42,355 nucleotides of DNA from Bacteriovoracaceae bacterium (lineage in GTDB: Bacteria; Bdellovibrionota; Bacteriovoracia; Bacteriovoracales; Bacteriovoracaceae): the NCBI GenBank assembly GCA_018649885.1, contig JABIHA010000077.1, forward strand, positions 1 through 42,355. Reading direction: 5' to 3'. The notes below the pieces were generated by a model. It saw only the letters and a list, made by a program, of their open reading frames with translations, was not told the origin of the DNA and made no database searches. Every line of letters begins with the position of its first letter. Position 1 is the stretch's first letter. Shown here in pieces: positions 1 to 7,383 of this stretch. The position numbers and the translations under genes were made by a program.

Positions 1-72
1 ACAAAATTGGTTAAGACTAAATTTTCAGGGAGAAATGGTGAATGGTGAAAAAGGAGTGATAACGGGAACTTA

Positions 73-480
73 TTAACATCTTGACTGACTGGGACTATGG
101 GGTATTCTCCAAGCCGGAACGGCTTTTAGTCCAATTGATGCCACATTATAAAAGCTTTCAGCTCTAAGAAAGTAATTATCTCTTGGTCTTCTTATACCAA
201 TTTGGATGTCGATTACATCTGAAGCATATTTTTGAGAATCGGAAGTATTAAAATTAAAGTTTTTCGACCCTCCCTCTGGGTTGAAACCCAATTTAACAGC
301 GATTGCTTCTAACAACGTTGATTTACCTGAGCCATTTTCGCCTATTAAAAAAGTAACATTAGAATCAAGCTCTAAATGTTCCAAATATTTAATAGATGGA
401 ACATTATAAGGATATCCTGTCTTGGTAGTGTAGCTCTGATTCAATTGAATTGATTGGATATATCTTTTATCGAAATACAT
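73..480 (-). pseudogene. truncated AAA/ABC-type ATPase (N-terminal part only)
   Basis: This is the N-terminal part of a small P-loop ATPase of the COG3910-like kind. The Walker A motif GENGSGKST is plain at about residues 47-55, and the stretch ending YFLRAESFYNVAS matches the region that follows Walker A in this family. After about residue 117 the sequence no longer looks like the family, and the frame stops at 135 residues. Family members run to roughly 230-260 residues, so the ABC signature, Walker B and C-terminal half are absent. I did not find them in the other frames of bases 1-130. A 6-bp stem-loop (111-125) lies at the break. The start is 2 bases downstream of the HTH gene's stop, so the two are co-transcribed. 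It is probably a disrupted remnant; an unusual short variant is possible. Confidence 0.65.
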
Positions 481-482
481 GA

Positions 483-1028
483 TTACTTAATAAAAGCGTT
501 AATAATACCAGTAAAAGATACTGATAAAACGTGGCCCATAGGAGATAAATCATAAGTAGACTTTTCCTTCACAATAAGTCGATTTAAAATCAACTCCTTA
601 ATATGATGATAGAACTGACCTTGAGATAATCCAGTATATTCCAATATTTGCTTTTGCGACATTACACCATCTTTAATTATTGCTCGAATTATCAATAATT
701 TTTCTTCTGATGAGAAGCATTGGCAAAACTTAGATATGTCATTAGCATCAGCTTGGTCTATAAATTCATTAAACTCTTTGTCAGATTTAAACCCTCCAGA
801 ACAACTCCACCTGATGAGTCGATTTTCATTTTCACTTGGTATTGCGATTCCAGAAAAGACTATGCCTTTCTTAAATCTCTTATTATGAGCAACCAGTAAT
901 TCATCCAAGTCTATAGTTAACTGGTCTAACTTTGGCCTAGTCGATTTTGCAGTGCTTATGTTTTTCACATTAAGGTTTTCAAGTGCTTTTATTCTATTCT
1001 CTAGTTCTTTTAGTTTTTTTGTACTCAC
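483..1028 (-). CDS. winged-helix transcriptional regulator with N-terminal coiled coil
   Basis: A 181-residue ArsR-like winged-helix protein. The N terminus (about 1-20, KKLKELENRIKALENL) is a short coiled coil that could dimerise. The C-terminal half (about 105-180) carries the DNA-binding fold: a helix on QKQILEYTGLSQGQFYHHIKEL for recognition, then a wing and a terminal amphipathic helix. No metal-binding cysteine pair typical of metal-sensing ArsR proteins is evident. The start is GTG, preceded by GGAG. Upstream lies a TTGCAA-17-TATTAC promoter overlapped by a perfect palindrome, suggesting that it represses itself. It heads a two-gene unit with the truncated ATPase. The ligand or signal is unknown. 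The fold is well supported; the regulatory role is inferred. Confidence 0.7.
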   Translation of the reverse strand: MSTKKLKELENRIKALENLNVKNISTAKSTRPKLDQLTIDLDELLVAHNKRFKKGIVFSGIAIPSENENRLIRWSCSGGFKSDKEFNEFIDQADANDISKFCQCFSSEEKLLIIRAIIKDGVMSQKQILEYTGLSQGQFYHHIKELILNRLIVKEKSTYDLSPMGHVLSVSFTGIINAFIK

Positions 1029-1044
1029 GATTACTCCATGTATA

Positions 1045-1056
1045 ACGTAATTACGT
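1045..1056. promoter_or_regulatory. 12-bp perfect palindrome, candidate autoregulatory operator
   Basis: ACGTAATTACGT is its own reverse complement. The 7-mer ACGTAAT also occurs twice at 8-base pitch (1045-1051 and 1053-1059). It lies between the predicted -10 and the start codon of the winged-helix gene, the usual place for a repressor site. Binding is inferred. Confidence 0.5.
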
Positions 1057-1083
1057 AATAGCAGAATTTGAAAATTATTGCAA
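1055..1083 (-). promoter_or_regulatory. candidate promoter of the winged-helix regulator
   Basis: Read leftward, TTGCAA (1083-1078) is followed by a 17-base spacer and TATTAC (1060-1055), a good sigma-70-type pair. Transcription would begin near 1048, about 20 bases before the GTG start. The palindrome at 1045-1056 overlaps the -10 edge and the start site. Confidence 0.5.
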
Positions 1084-1241
1084 ATATAAAACTATCGTAA
1101 GATACTTCTAATTGGTTACTACTTGAATTAATGCTTCAACTTATTGAAATAAAAAGCTAAAATTTTCATTAGATACCATTAGACCCACTTTTGTTGAGTC
1201 TTTGGGAAACTAATTCAATGATATTAAAGAGATAGAACAAA

Positions 1242-2051
1242 ATGCCTGAATTACCCGAAGTTGAAACCATCAAAAATCAAATATCAACTCTTTTTCCCAT
1301 GAAAATCACATCTTTTAAAACCTCAGCTGTAGCGGGATCTATATTGAAAGTTCGAGAATTTGAGCCGGTTGGGAAGAAGATTGTGAAGGCCTCTCGGGTT
1401 GGGAAGCTTTTGGTTATTGAGTTGGAGAAGAAGCTTGTTATGCTTTCTCATCTTGGGATGAGTGGGTCTTGGAGGATGGGCAAAGAGGCGACTGCCGAGA
1501 AACATGCGCATATTATTATTTCGGGGAAGGGTAAGCAGCTTTCTTATGTTGATCCTCGGAGGTTTGGGAATTTGTATTTGGTGGAGAGAGGGTCTCCGGC
1601 GTTTTTGAAGGTGATGAAAAATATTGGGGTTGATATTAGCTCTGGGGATTTTACTGAGGAATATTGTTACTCGGCGATTCGGAAATATCCTGAGAGACCG
1701 ATTAAGGTTAGTCTTTTGGATCAAGGGTTGTTTGCGGGGTGTGGGAATTATATTGCTTCTGAGATATGTGCACATGCTGGAGTTCGACCTACTCGGAAGT
1801 GTAGGAATATTACAAAGGCAGAGGCCGGTAGGATTCAAAGGGCCACTGGGCTTGTAATTGGTGGAGGCATTGCTAGTGGGGGGAATACCTTTTCTGGAGG
1901 ATATGTTGATTCATATGGTGAAGCTGGGGAAGGGGTGAAGAATTTGGTGGTTTTTTATCAAAAAGAGTGTGGGCTTTGTAAGAAGAGTGCGGTGAAAAAA
2001 ATTGAGCTTGGAGGGAGAGGGACATATTATCGCCCTGCCTGTCAGAAGTAG
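1242..2051 (+). CDS. mutM: formamidopyrimidine-DNA glycosylase with an altered zinc finger
   Basis: This base-excision repair enzyme removes oxidised purines such as 8-oxoguanine and nicks the abasic site. It starts with the family N terminus MPELPEVET, where Pro2 is the catalytic nucleophile and Glu3 the acid. The conserved lysine (E. coli Lys57) is in RVGKLLVIEL, the loop HLGMSGS is present, and LLDQGLFAGCGNYIASE is the helix-two-turn-helix. The C-terminal zinc finger should have four cysteines. C243, C246 and C267 are present, but the third position is Arg264 (codon CGC, 2031-2033). Length (269) and spacing match E. coli Fpg exactly. The gene is unusually rich in GGG, AGG and TTG codons compared with its neighbours, which suggests transfer or a strand-specific skew. 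The ATG is the only start consistent with the Pro2 mechanism. Confidence 0.93.
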   Translation: MPELPEVETIKNQISTLFPMKITSFKTSAVAGSILKVREFEPVGKKIVKASRVGKLLVIELEKKLVMLSHLGMSGSWRMGKEATAEKHAHIIISGKGKQLSYVDPRRFGNLYLVERGSPAFLKVMKNIGVDISSGDFTEEYCYSAIRKYPERPIKVSLLDQGLFAGCGNYIASEICAHAGVRPTRKCRNITKAEAGRIQRATGLVIGGGIASGGNTFSGGYVDSYGEAGEGVKNLVVFYQKECGLCKKSAVKKIELGGRGTYYRPACQK

Positions 2052-2086
2052 ATACAATATTGGTAAATAATTAACGGAAGCGAGAT

Positions 2087-2560
2087 ATGGAACAAAATTA
2101 TTGGCGTAAATGTGGTGTATGCAAAAAAGAGATAGGCTTTAATGGGGTTTATCAAAAGTGCTCCGTTAGTACTTGTCGAAAGCATGTGTTTTGTTCGGTG
2201 ACTTGTTGGGATGTCCATCTAGGGGTTGAAAATCACCGTACGGCGTGGGCAGAGGAAGAAAAGGCTCCAGCACTAGCTCAAAATGATAAACCTCGTAGAA
2301 GGATTGTTAGCACTCCTAGTAGCAGTGCTGGCCCTAGTGCTGCTAGCACGGGTGGATCTGGTTCTAATAGTAGTGATTATCCTGTGGATGTACTTATTGT
2401 GGCCTCAAAGCTTAAGGCCTATGTGAAGGCCCGGGCAGATATGAATACTTCTGGAAATGTGCTCGAAAAGCTCTCTGAGCTTGTACGCGGCTTAGCTGAT
2501 GGGGCCATTGACCGCGCTCGTGCTGATGGCCGTAAGACCATCATGGATCGCGATTTTTAA
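2087..2560 (+). CDS. zinc-finger/histone-fold fusion protein (bacterial histone)
   Basis: A 157-residue three-part protein. Residues 9-50 hold a Cys/His array, C9-x2-C12-x12-C25-x4-C30-x5-C36-x3-C40 with H33, H44 and H50. This resembles cross-brace fingers of the HIT, MYND or ZZ kind. Residues about 58-98 form a low-complexity linker rich in Ser, Gly and Ala with one basic patch (KPRRR). Residues about 100-157 fit a histone fold: a first helix on VDVLIVASKLKAYV, a long second helix, then RADGRKTIMDRDF. That ending closely matches the archaeal histone segment containing GRKTIKAEDI, although here the third helix is very short. Histones are documented chromatin proteins in Bdellovibrio. DNA or chromatin binding is therefore likely, with the finger possibly recruiting a partner. 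It starts 35 bases after mutM and may be co-transcribed. GGAAGCGAG precedes the ATG. Confidence 0.8.
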   Translation: MEQNYWRKCGVCKKEIGFNGVYQKCSVSTCRKHVFCSVTCWDVHLGVENHRTAWAEEEKAPALAQNDKPRRRIVSTPSSSAGPSAASTGGSGSNSSDYPVDVLIVASKLKAYVKARADMNTSGNVLEKLSELVRGLADGAIDRARADGRKTIMDRDF

Positions 2561-2566
2561 TCAGCT

Positions 2567-5500
2567 TTATTCATCAAATGCGCTGTTAATCATAAAACTA
2601 GTATCTCCAAGGCTTTTAAGAATTTTGGCCTTTTGGTCTAGAGATAAATAGTTTCTGCCACTCCAATAGGACATGACATTTTCTTTAACTTTTTTTCCGC
2701 CTTTAAATCCTTGGATACACTCCAGAGCTCCATCTTTAATTTCACAAACTTCTGCCACAGAGTGTTTTTCTTTATATCTCGCCAAAGTGTCTGAGTGCTC
2801 GGCTTCTTCAAAGGCAACAACAACTCCTTCGCCAGTACCGCAGTAGCTTTCTGGTGAAATTCCACCGTTAAAGCTGGTGGTCAGGGCGTAGCATAGATCT
2901 GGGAAGTGAAGAACTCGGTAGCCGTCTACCGCTGTGTCATCGATACCATCTCCAGTTAGTTTTTTGGGAGATTCAATAGTTTTTGAATTGGAGGGAGAGA
3001 CCATGTAACCAATAGCACGTTTTGGGCCTAAGAATTTACAAGTTCCATCACTTTGTTTTGTACAGACAATGACACCGGGATTTTTATCCGCTTCAAAAGT
3101 ATGTTGAAGACCAAGGGCGTGACCCACTTCATGGGCAATCACATCACTAGTAGATTTTGGACCACTCATGACAATTCCCCAGACACTTGAGTGAGGTAAA
3201 TGTCCCCAGCCACCTCTTGATTTTCCGCTCTTGCTTATCACTTCTTTGAAAATCACAACTGGGATTGCATCAGTGATTGTTTCTTTGTATGCATCCATTT
3301 TTTTTATATTTAATGCTACTCTTACTTTTTCCAATTCTGCTTCTTCTCTTTTTTCTACATCTTCTTCTGTATCATCTTCTTGAGGTGTGCTAACATAAAC
3401 ATCTCTTTTACTAAAAGTCTTAAGGCCAGAAAACTCTTCATAGGATTCTCTATATTCTTTAATTGAGACTGTTAGAAATTCATTGTAAATTTCAAAGGAG
3501 CTTTTAAGTTTAGTAAAAAGATCCTCTCTTGAAATAGATGTTACTTTATCATCACTGTCAGCACTCACTTTTACTTGTGTATTGAGAATTGAAAGATGAA
3601 CAGTTGGTTGATCACTTTTTTCAATTTCGGCCTCGATAGGAGATTTCATAATTGTGCCATCTGACATCACAAATTCGATGGAGCCGAGAAATTGTCCTTC
3701 TTTTTTGGGATAAAGGTTGAGGTTGTATATTTTATCGGCCGAGCCTTTGTCATAAGAAATAGATTTTGTTTCAGCGTTGTAGTCACTGTTAAAAATCCAA
3801 AAGTACTCATCAAGTCCTGAAAGTTTGACTTCCACGATTTCTCTAACGAGGTGTTCATAACTTTTGAGTTGAAAAGTATAAATGTGGGGCTGTCCTACTT
3901 TAACTTTAAAAAATTCGTTATCCACTTCAGGATGCTCAGGTACAATATTGACTTTGACTTTGAAAAGCATGGAAAAATTGGCGCCATTATCATAGTGAAT
4001 AATGTATTCATCAATATAGGACTCTCTCATATTCTCCCAATCAAAGCTGACTTCAAATCTTCCATTTTCAAATGTGACGTCTGTGATGATTTGATCATCA
4101 AGGGGTCCTTGCTCCATTTTGGAGTTGTAAAAGCTAATACATTCAAGATTGTTTTCAAGCTGACATGAGGGAACCCCTGGAATTTGAACTACAAGAGTCT
4201 CATCCCAAAGTTGCCTGTTATTGGAGACAAATTTTTCATCTAAAACCATTGCATGATTAAGATTCCATGGTTTGGCGATGATCACCACTTCTGTTTTTGT
4301 TAATTCACCTGTTTTGAATAGTGCCTTATAGTTTCCTACACTACCTCCAGGGATTTTATAAATGAAGTTTTCGGAAGAGTATTCAAGACCTGGAATAGTT
4401 GTTTCAAGAATTTCATCACTTTCTAGGAGTCCTTCAATTTTTCCAGTAAAACCATATTGAGGGTGAACTGTTATGACGTGTTCTATTACATCTCTTGATT
4501 GAAGATTAATAAAGACTTTAGAGCTACTTTTATCGACCCCATCACTGGTGATCACTTCTATTTCAAATTTTCCAAATTTTTTGTCACTTGGAATAAAATC
4601 AAGTGACAACTCTCCGTCCAGGCAAAAATTCTCGCCCTGGTAATGACATTCCACAAAGACCTCATCTTCATCGAGGTCCATTCCAGTAAATTGGATTTTG
4701 GGGCTAGTGGAAGAGACAAAGAAGTTTTTTCCGTTTTCTACAGTTAATGTGGGGGCCCTATTTTCACGAATCACTTTGACAACGGTCGATGCCTTAAGGA
4801 GGTTATCAATATCATCACTATCAGGATCTCTGTCGTGAACAAAGCATGAGTGCTCTCCCTCAGGAAGAAGAAATTCAAAAACGCCTGGAGAGATTTGTCT
4901 TTCACCGTGAGCAGCGGGGCATAGTACAACCAGAGTATCTCCATCTGGATCTTCAACCTGGAAGGGAACTCTTGTTGAATTGCCAGCACCTTTCAGGATA
5001 AACTCAGATGCCACCATATTAAAATTTGGCGCCCTATTTTCATTGAGAATATTGAGTCTTAAATTATAGTCTTTGGTGATCTTTTTTCCGCCACCTCTAA
5101 TTTGATTCACTACTTGAAAAGGAAGACTTAGTACCTTGGTCTGCTGATCGAGATCATATGATGACAAATCGTGGCCAAGGGTCATAGTGACAATAATTCG
5201 TTTACTTTCTCTTTGGACCTCAAGATCTGTTTGAATATCAATCTCTCTTCCAAACTCAATATCGACACCGAAGTTTTTGTTTTTAAATTCAATGGCAAAA
5301 ACAATTTTTTCACCTTCAACAATTCCATCAATATCAGTAATTTCTCGGTCTGTGCTATCGTAGCGACAATTACTCATACAGCTCACCTGAAAAGAGAAAA
5401 AGTCAGTAAACTGAGAAAACTCTTTTTTCATGGCCGCACGGTTTCTTTCTCTTTCAGCCGCCCTTTCAGCATATTTGTCTTCCCACTCCTGATCAGAAAA

Positions 5501-5872
5501 CCCAGGGGTCAACTTCTTTTCTACCCCTCGCCAAAATGTAATCCAACCCTCTTTTGCCTTGGCAAATGTGGCCTTTCGTTTTTTTCTTCTTTTTTCTTTT
5601 CTGGAGGCCCTTTCTTCTTTGGTACGTTTAGGGGCAAAGGTTCTGGCAAAGAAATCATCAACATCTCTTTTAAATTTTTGAAATCCGTAGAGTTTTTCTT
5701 CTTCTACGTCTTGAGAGTCACCAGAGCTTTCCTCTGTCGTCTCGTCAGCAGAACTAATGGATCTTTCAATTCGTTGAAAATCACCATCAAGCGCTGGCAA
5801 TTTAGCAAGGCCTGTATCAATAAAATTTATTTGAATAGCTAACGCCAATACAAAGCATAAAAACTTCTTCAT
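2567..5872 (-). CDS. large secreted metzincin metalloprotease (pappalysin/M43-like) with Ig/cadherin-like repeats
   Basis: A 1101-residue exported protease. A signal peptide (about 1-23) ending at GLA is followed by an acidic stretch and then a very basic Lys/Arg patch (about 75-105), unusual in a secreted protein. Two repeats beginning NRAP (about residues 278 and 371), with DPDGD and DLDED calcium-type motifs, resemble cadherin/Ig-like folds. The catalytic motif HEVGHALGLQH (H914, E915, H918, H924) is a complete metzincin zinc site. It is followed by GDGIDDT and a candidate Met-turn at NVMSYW (M1067), as in M43 proteases. AGGGGAAG precedes the ATG. It ends 6 bases from the convergent histone gene. 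In a predator it could digest prey or host proteins, but the substrate is unknown. The zinc site is clear; the M43 assignment is moderately sure. Confidence 0.85.
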   Translation of the reverse strand: MKKFLCFVLALAIQINFIDTGLAKLPALDGDFQRIERSISSADETTEESSGDSQDVEEEKLYGFQKFKRDVDDFFARTFAPKRTKEERASRKEKRRKKRKATFAKAKEGWITFWRGVEKKLTPGFSDQEWEDKYAERAAERERNRAAMKKEFSQFTDFFSFQVSCMSNCRYDSTDREITDIDGIVEGEKIVFAIEFKNKNFGVDIEFGREIDIQTDLEVQRESKRIIVTMTLGHDLSSYDLDQQTKVLSLPFQVVNQIRGGGKKITKDYNLRLNILNENRAPNFNMVASEFILKGAGNSTRVPFQVEDPDGDTLVVLCPAAHGERQISPGVFEFLLPEGEHSCFVHDRDPDSDDIDNLLKASTVVKVIRENRAPTLTVENGKNFFVSSTSPKIQFTGMDLDEDEVFVECHYQGENFCLDGELSLDFIPSDKKFGKFEIEVITSDGVDKSSSKVFINLQSRDVIEHVITVHPQYGFTGKIEGLLESDEILETTIPGLEYSSENFIYKIPGGSVGNYKALFKTGELTKTEVVIIAKPWNLNHAMVLDEKFVSNNRQLWDETLVVQIPGVPSCQLENNLECISFYNSKMEQGPLDDQIITDVTFENGRFEVSFDWENMRESYIDEYIIHYDNGANFSMLFKVKVNIVPEHPEVDNEFFKVKVGQPHIYTFQLKSYEHLVREIVEVKLSGLDEYFWIFNSDYNAETKSISYDKGSADKIYNLNLYPKKEGQFLGSIEFVMSDGTIMKSPIEAEIEKSDQPTVHLSILNTQVKVSADSDDKVTSISREDLFTKLKSSFEIYNEFLTVSIKEYRESYEEFSGLKTFSKRDVYVSTPQEDDTEEDVEKREEAELEKVRVALNIKKMDAYKETITDAIPVVIFKEVISKSGKSRGGWGHLPHSSVWGIVMSGPKSTSDVIAHEVGHALGLQHTFEADKNPGVIVCTKQSDGTCKFLGPKRAIGYMVSPSNSKTIESPKKLTGDGIDDTAVDGYRVLHFPDLCYALTTSFNGGISPESYCGTGEGVVVAFEEAEHSDTLARYKEKHSVAEVCEIKDGALECIQGFKGGKKVKENVMSYWSGRNYLSLDQKAKILKSLGDTSFMINSAFDE

Positions 5873-5919
5873 TTACTTCCCCTGATCTAATTCGTCACCC
5901 CATTTATATACAAGTATTT

Positions 5920-5934
5920 GGCCAAAATTTGGCC
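5920..5934. promoter_or_regulatory. 15-bp inverted repeat upstream of the metalloprotease gene
   Basis: GGCCAAAATTTGGCC has 7-bp arms (GGCCAAA/TTTGGCC) around one central base. It lies 48 bases before the metalloprotease start, just upstream of a leftward A/T-rich TATATA box. The position suits an operator; no regulator is assigned. Confidence 0.35.
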
Positions 5935-6068
5935 CCCATTTTCAATGGGATAACAGCTCACCTCTTATGAATAGTGTGCAGCTGTTCAGTTTTTAATCAA
6001 TTTAGTGCCGACACTCACGCTCCAAGCCAGCTAAATGTTGTCCCTCACTTGGCCCTTCGCTTGCACCT

Positions 6069-6074
6069 TATAAT
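6069..6074 (+). promoter_or_regulatory. candidate -10 element for the exported protein gene at 6127
   Basis: A perfect TATAAT lies 52 bases before the start codon, with no convincing -35. The leader downstream contains ATTGAGAGAGA twice (6081-6091 and 6105-6115); the second copy runs into the ribosome binding site. Confidence 0.4.
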
Positions 6075-6126
6075 CTCAAAATTGAGAGAGAATTAAATTA
6101 AACTATTGAGAGAGAGGAGAATCCCC

Positions 6127-6843
6127 ATGAGTAAAAATTATTTACTATCAGCACTATTACTAGCAATGACTCTAACAAATACATCTTTCGCCGAAGATCC
6201 AATGGGTGAAATGACTTTCGGTGGAGAAGGTGGAGGTGGAATGAGCGTTGGAGTAGGTGTGGGGGGATTTCCGCCCACAACGATGCCAGTGCAAGATAGC
6301 CCTGTCCAATCTAAGGTTCACGCCATGAGTGCCCGGTATGTGGAAAATATTGGAGAAGGAATGGTTCAGTTTTCAGGCGTTGGCATCTACAACAATTTTA
6401 AATTTTTTAAAGATTTAAATTGTCCCACTCCCGGAAGTGCAGGTCTTGAGTGCGATACTTTTTATTTACCAACTCTTTCAGGTTTTATAACCGTTGAAAA
6501 CACTGATAAAGACTCAGTTTGTAAAAATTTAACAAAAAATCCAGATGCAACCTATAATCCTGACTATCAAGGTGGGGACAAACCAATGTCTGACCGTCTT
6601 ATTGATAGTGCCCCCGGAGGGTTATACTTAAATACATTCTCAATAGATTCTTATGGCTTTGATAATGTGGGTGATCAAATAAGAAGAGACTCTTCTGCTG
6701 CTGATGACACTCAAGCAATTTATTCAATTGCCTGTTTTAACCCAACTGATAAAATAGATGGCGCAGAAAGTGTGCTCCACTCAGATAGAGTTGATCCAAC
6801 AGATGATAGTGAGCCAGCAGCGCTCTCTTTAGACGGCGAATAA
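6127..6843 (+). CDS. exported hypothetical protein with Gly-rich N terminus
   Basis: The product is 238 residues from the ATG at 6127, which follows a strong purine-rich site (GAGAGAGGAG). A longer TTG start at 6106 would place the signal sequence internally and is less likely. A signal peptide (about 1-22) ends NTSFA before EDP. The mature N terminus is rich in Gly and Met (FGGEGGGGMSVGVGVGG). The rest is acidic, with at least four cysteines (in LNCPTPG, LECDTF, SVCKNL and IACFNP) that could form disulfides in the periplasm or outside the cell. No family was recognised. The gene has its own -10 element and a strong terminator just downstream, so it appears to be transcribed alone. Confidence 0.75.
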   Translation: MSKNYLLSALLLAMTLTNTSFAEDPMGEMTFGGEGGGGMSVGVGVGGFPPTTMPVQDSPVQSKVHAMSARYVENIGEGMVQFSGVGIYNNFKFFKDLNCPTPGSAGLECDTFYLPTLSGFITVENTDKDSVCKNLTKNPDATYNPDYQGGDKPMSDRLIDSAPGGLYLNTFSIDSYGFDNVGDQIRRDSSAADDTQAIYSIACFNPTDKIDGAESVLHSDRVDPTDDSEPAALSLDGE

Positions 6844-6872
6844 AAAATTAATAGACAAGTTAATTATAAAAA

Positions 6873-6902
6873 GGGGATCAGAATTGATCCCCTATTTTTT
6901 TT
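6873..6902. terminator. bidirectional intrinsic terminator
   Basis: An 8-bp stem GGGGATCA/TGATCCCC (6873-6880 and 6885-6892) with a GAAT loop is followed by eight T (6895-6902) and preceded by five A. It serves the exported-protein gene rightward and folA leftward; folA's stop codon overlaps the stem's last base. Confidence 0.88.
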
Positions 6903-7383
6903 CTAAAATCTTAAAATCCCAATGGAGTTTATTGGATTCACTGACAGGATGTTCCTCACAGCTGAGCTGGTCCCAATCTTTCATTTCAATAAGTGGAAAG
7001 AAAGTATCGGCGTCTCCTGAGTAGTCAACTTCTGTAAGGTAGAGCCTGTCCAAAATTTCTAGGGACTGATCATAGATTGATCCTCCCCCACAAATAAAAA
7101 CTTCCACTTCCCCCGAGGCCTTGGCCATAGTTAGGGCCGCGATAACAGAGGAGCAAACCTGGACGCCATCAGCGTGAAAGGTGGGGTCTTTTGTCAGCAC
7201 AATAGTCGTTCTTCCGGGAAGAGGACGACCAATGGATTCAAAAGTTTTGCGACCCATAATCAGGTGATGGCCCATAGTGGTTTTTTTGAAATTTTTAAAC
7301 TCTTCACTTAAGTGCCAAAGCATCTTGCCTTCAAAACCAATTTCACTATTTTTCCCGCAAGCGACGATGGCAGAGACAATCAT
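6892..7383 (-). CDS. folA: dihydrofolate reductase
   Basis: Reduces dihydrofolate to tetrahydrofolate with NADPH, regenerating the cofactor that ThyA oxidises. The 163 residues show the family in order: the N-terminal strand [16 protein letters not shown], the Trp loop LWHL, the catalytic acid as Glu in SEEF (Asp in E. coli; Glu is an accepted alternative), the NADPH-binding [15 protein letters not shown], and FICGGGSIY. The position before the loop Trp is Leu where Pro is common. Its ATG overlaps the thyA stop (ATGA), so the two are translationally coupled. Transcription ends at the bidirectional terminator. Confidence 0.96.
   Translation of the reverse strand: MIVSAIVACGKNSEIGFEGKMLWHLSEEFKNFKKTTMGHHLIMGRKTFESIGRPLPGRTTIVLTKDPTFHADGVQVCSSVIAALTMAKASGEVEVFICGGGSIYDQSLEILDRLYLTEVDYSGDADTFFPLIEMKDWDQLSCEEHPVSESNKLHWDFKILEKK

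Noticed and set aside
111..125. Possible integron attC site at the ATPase break
   Set aside because: A hairpin is present, but no GTTRRRY core or paired R boxes are visible.
1323..1838. 171-codon open frame antisense to mutM
   Set aside because: It mirrors the G-rich codons of mutM, has odd Pro/Arg/Asn composition, no SD and no recognisable domain.
5171..5842. 223-codon open frame antisense to the metalloprotease gene
   Set aside because: Phe/Ser/Lys-rich shadow of the signal peptide and charged N-terminal region on the other strand, with no ribosome site.
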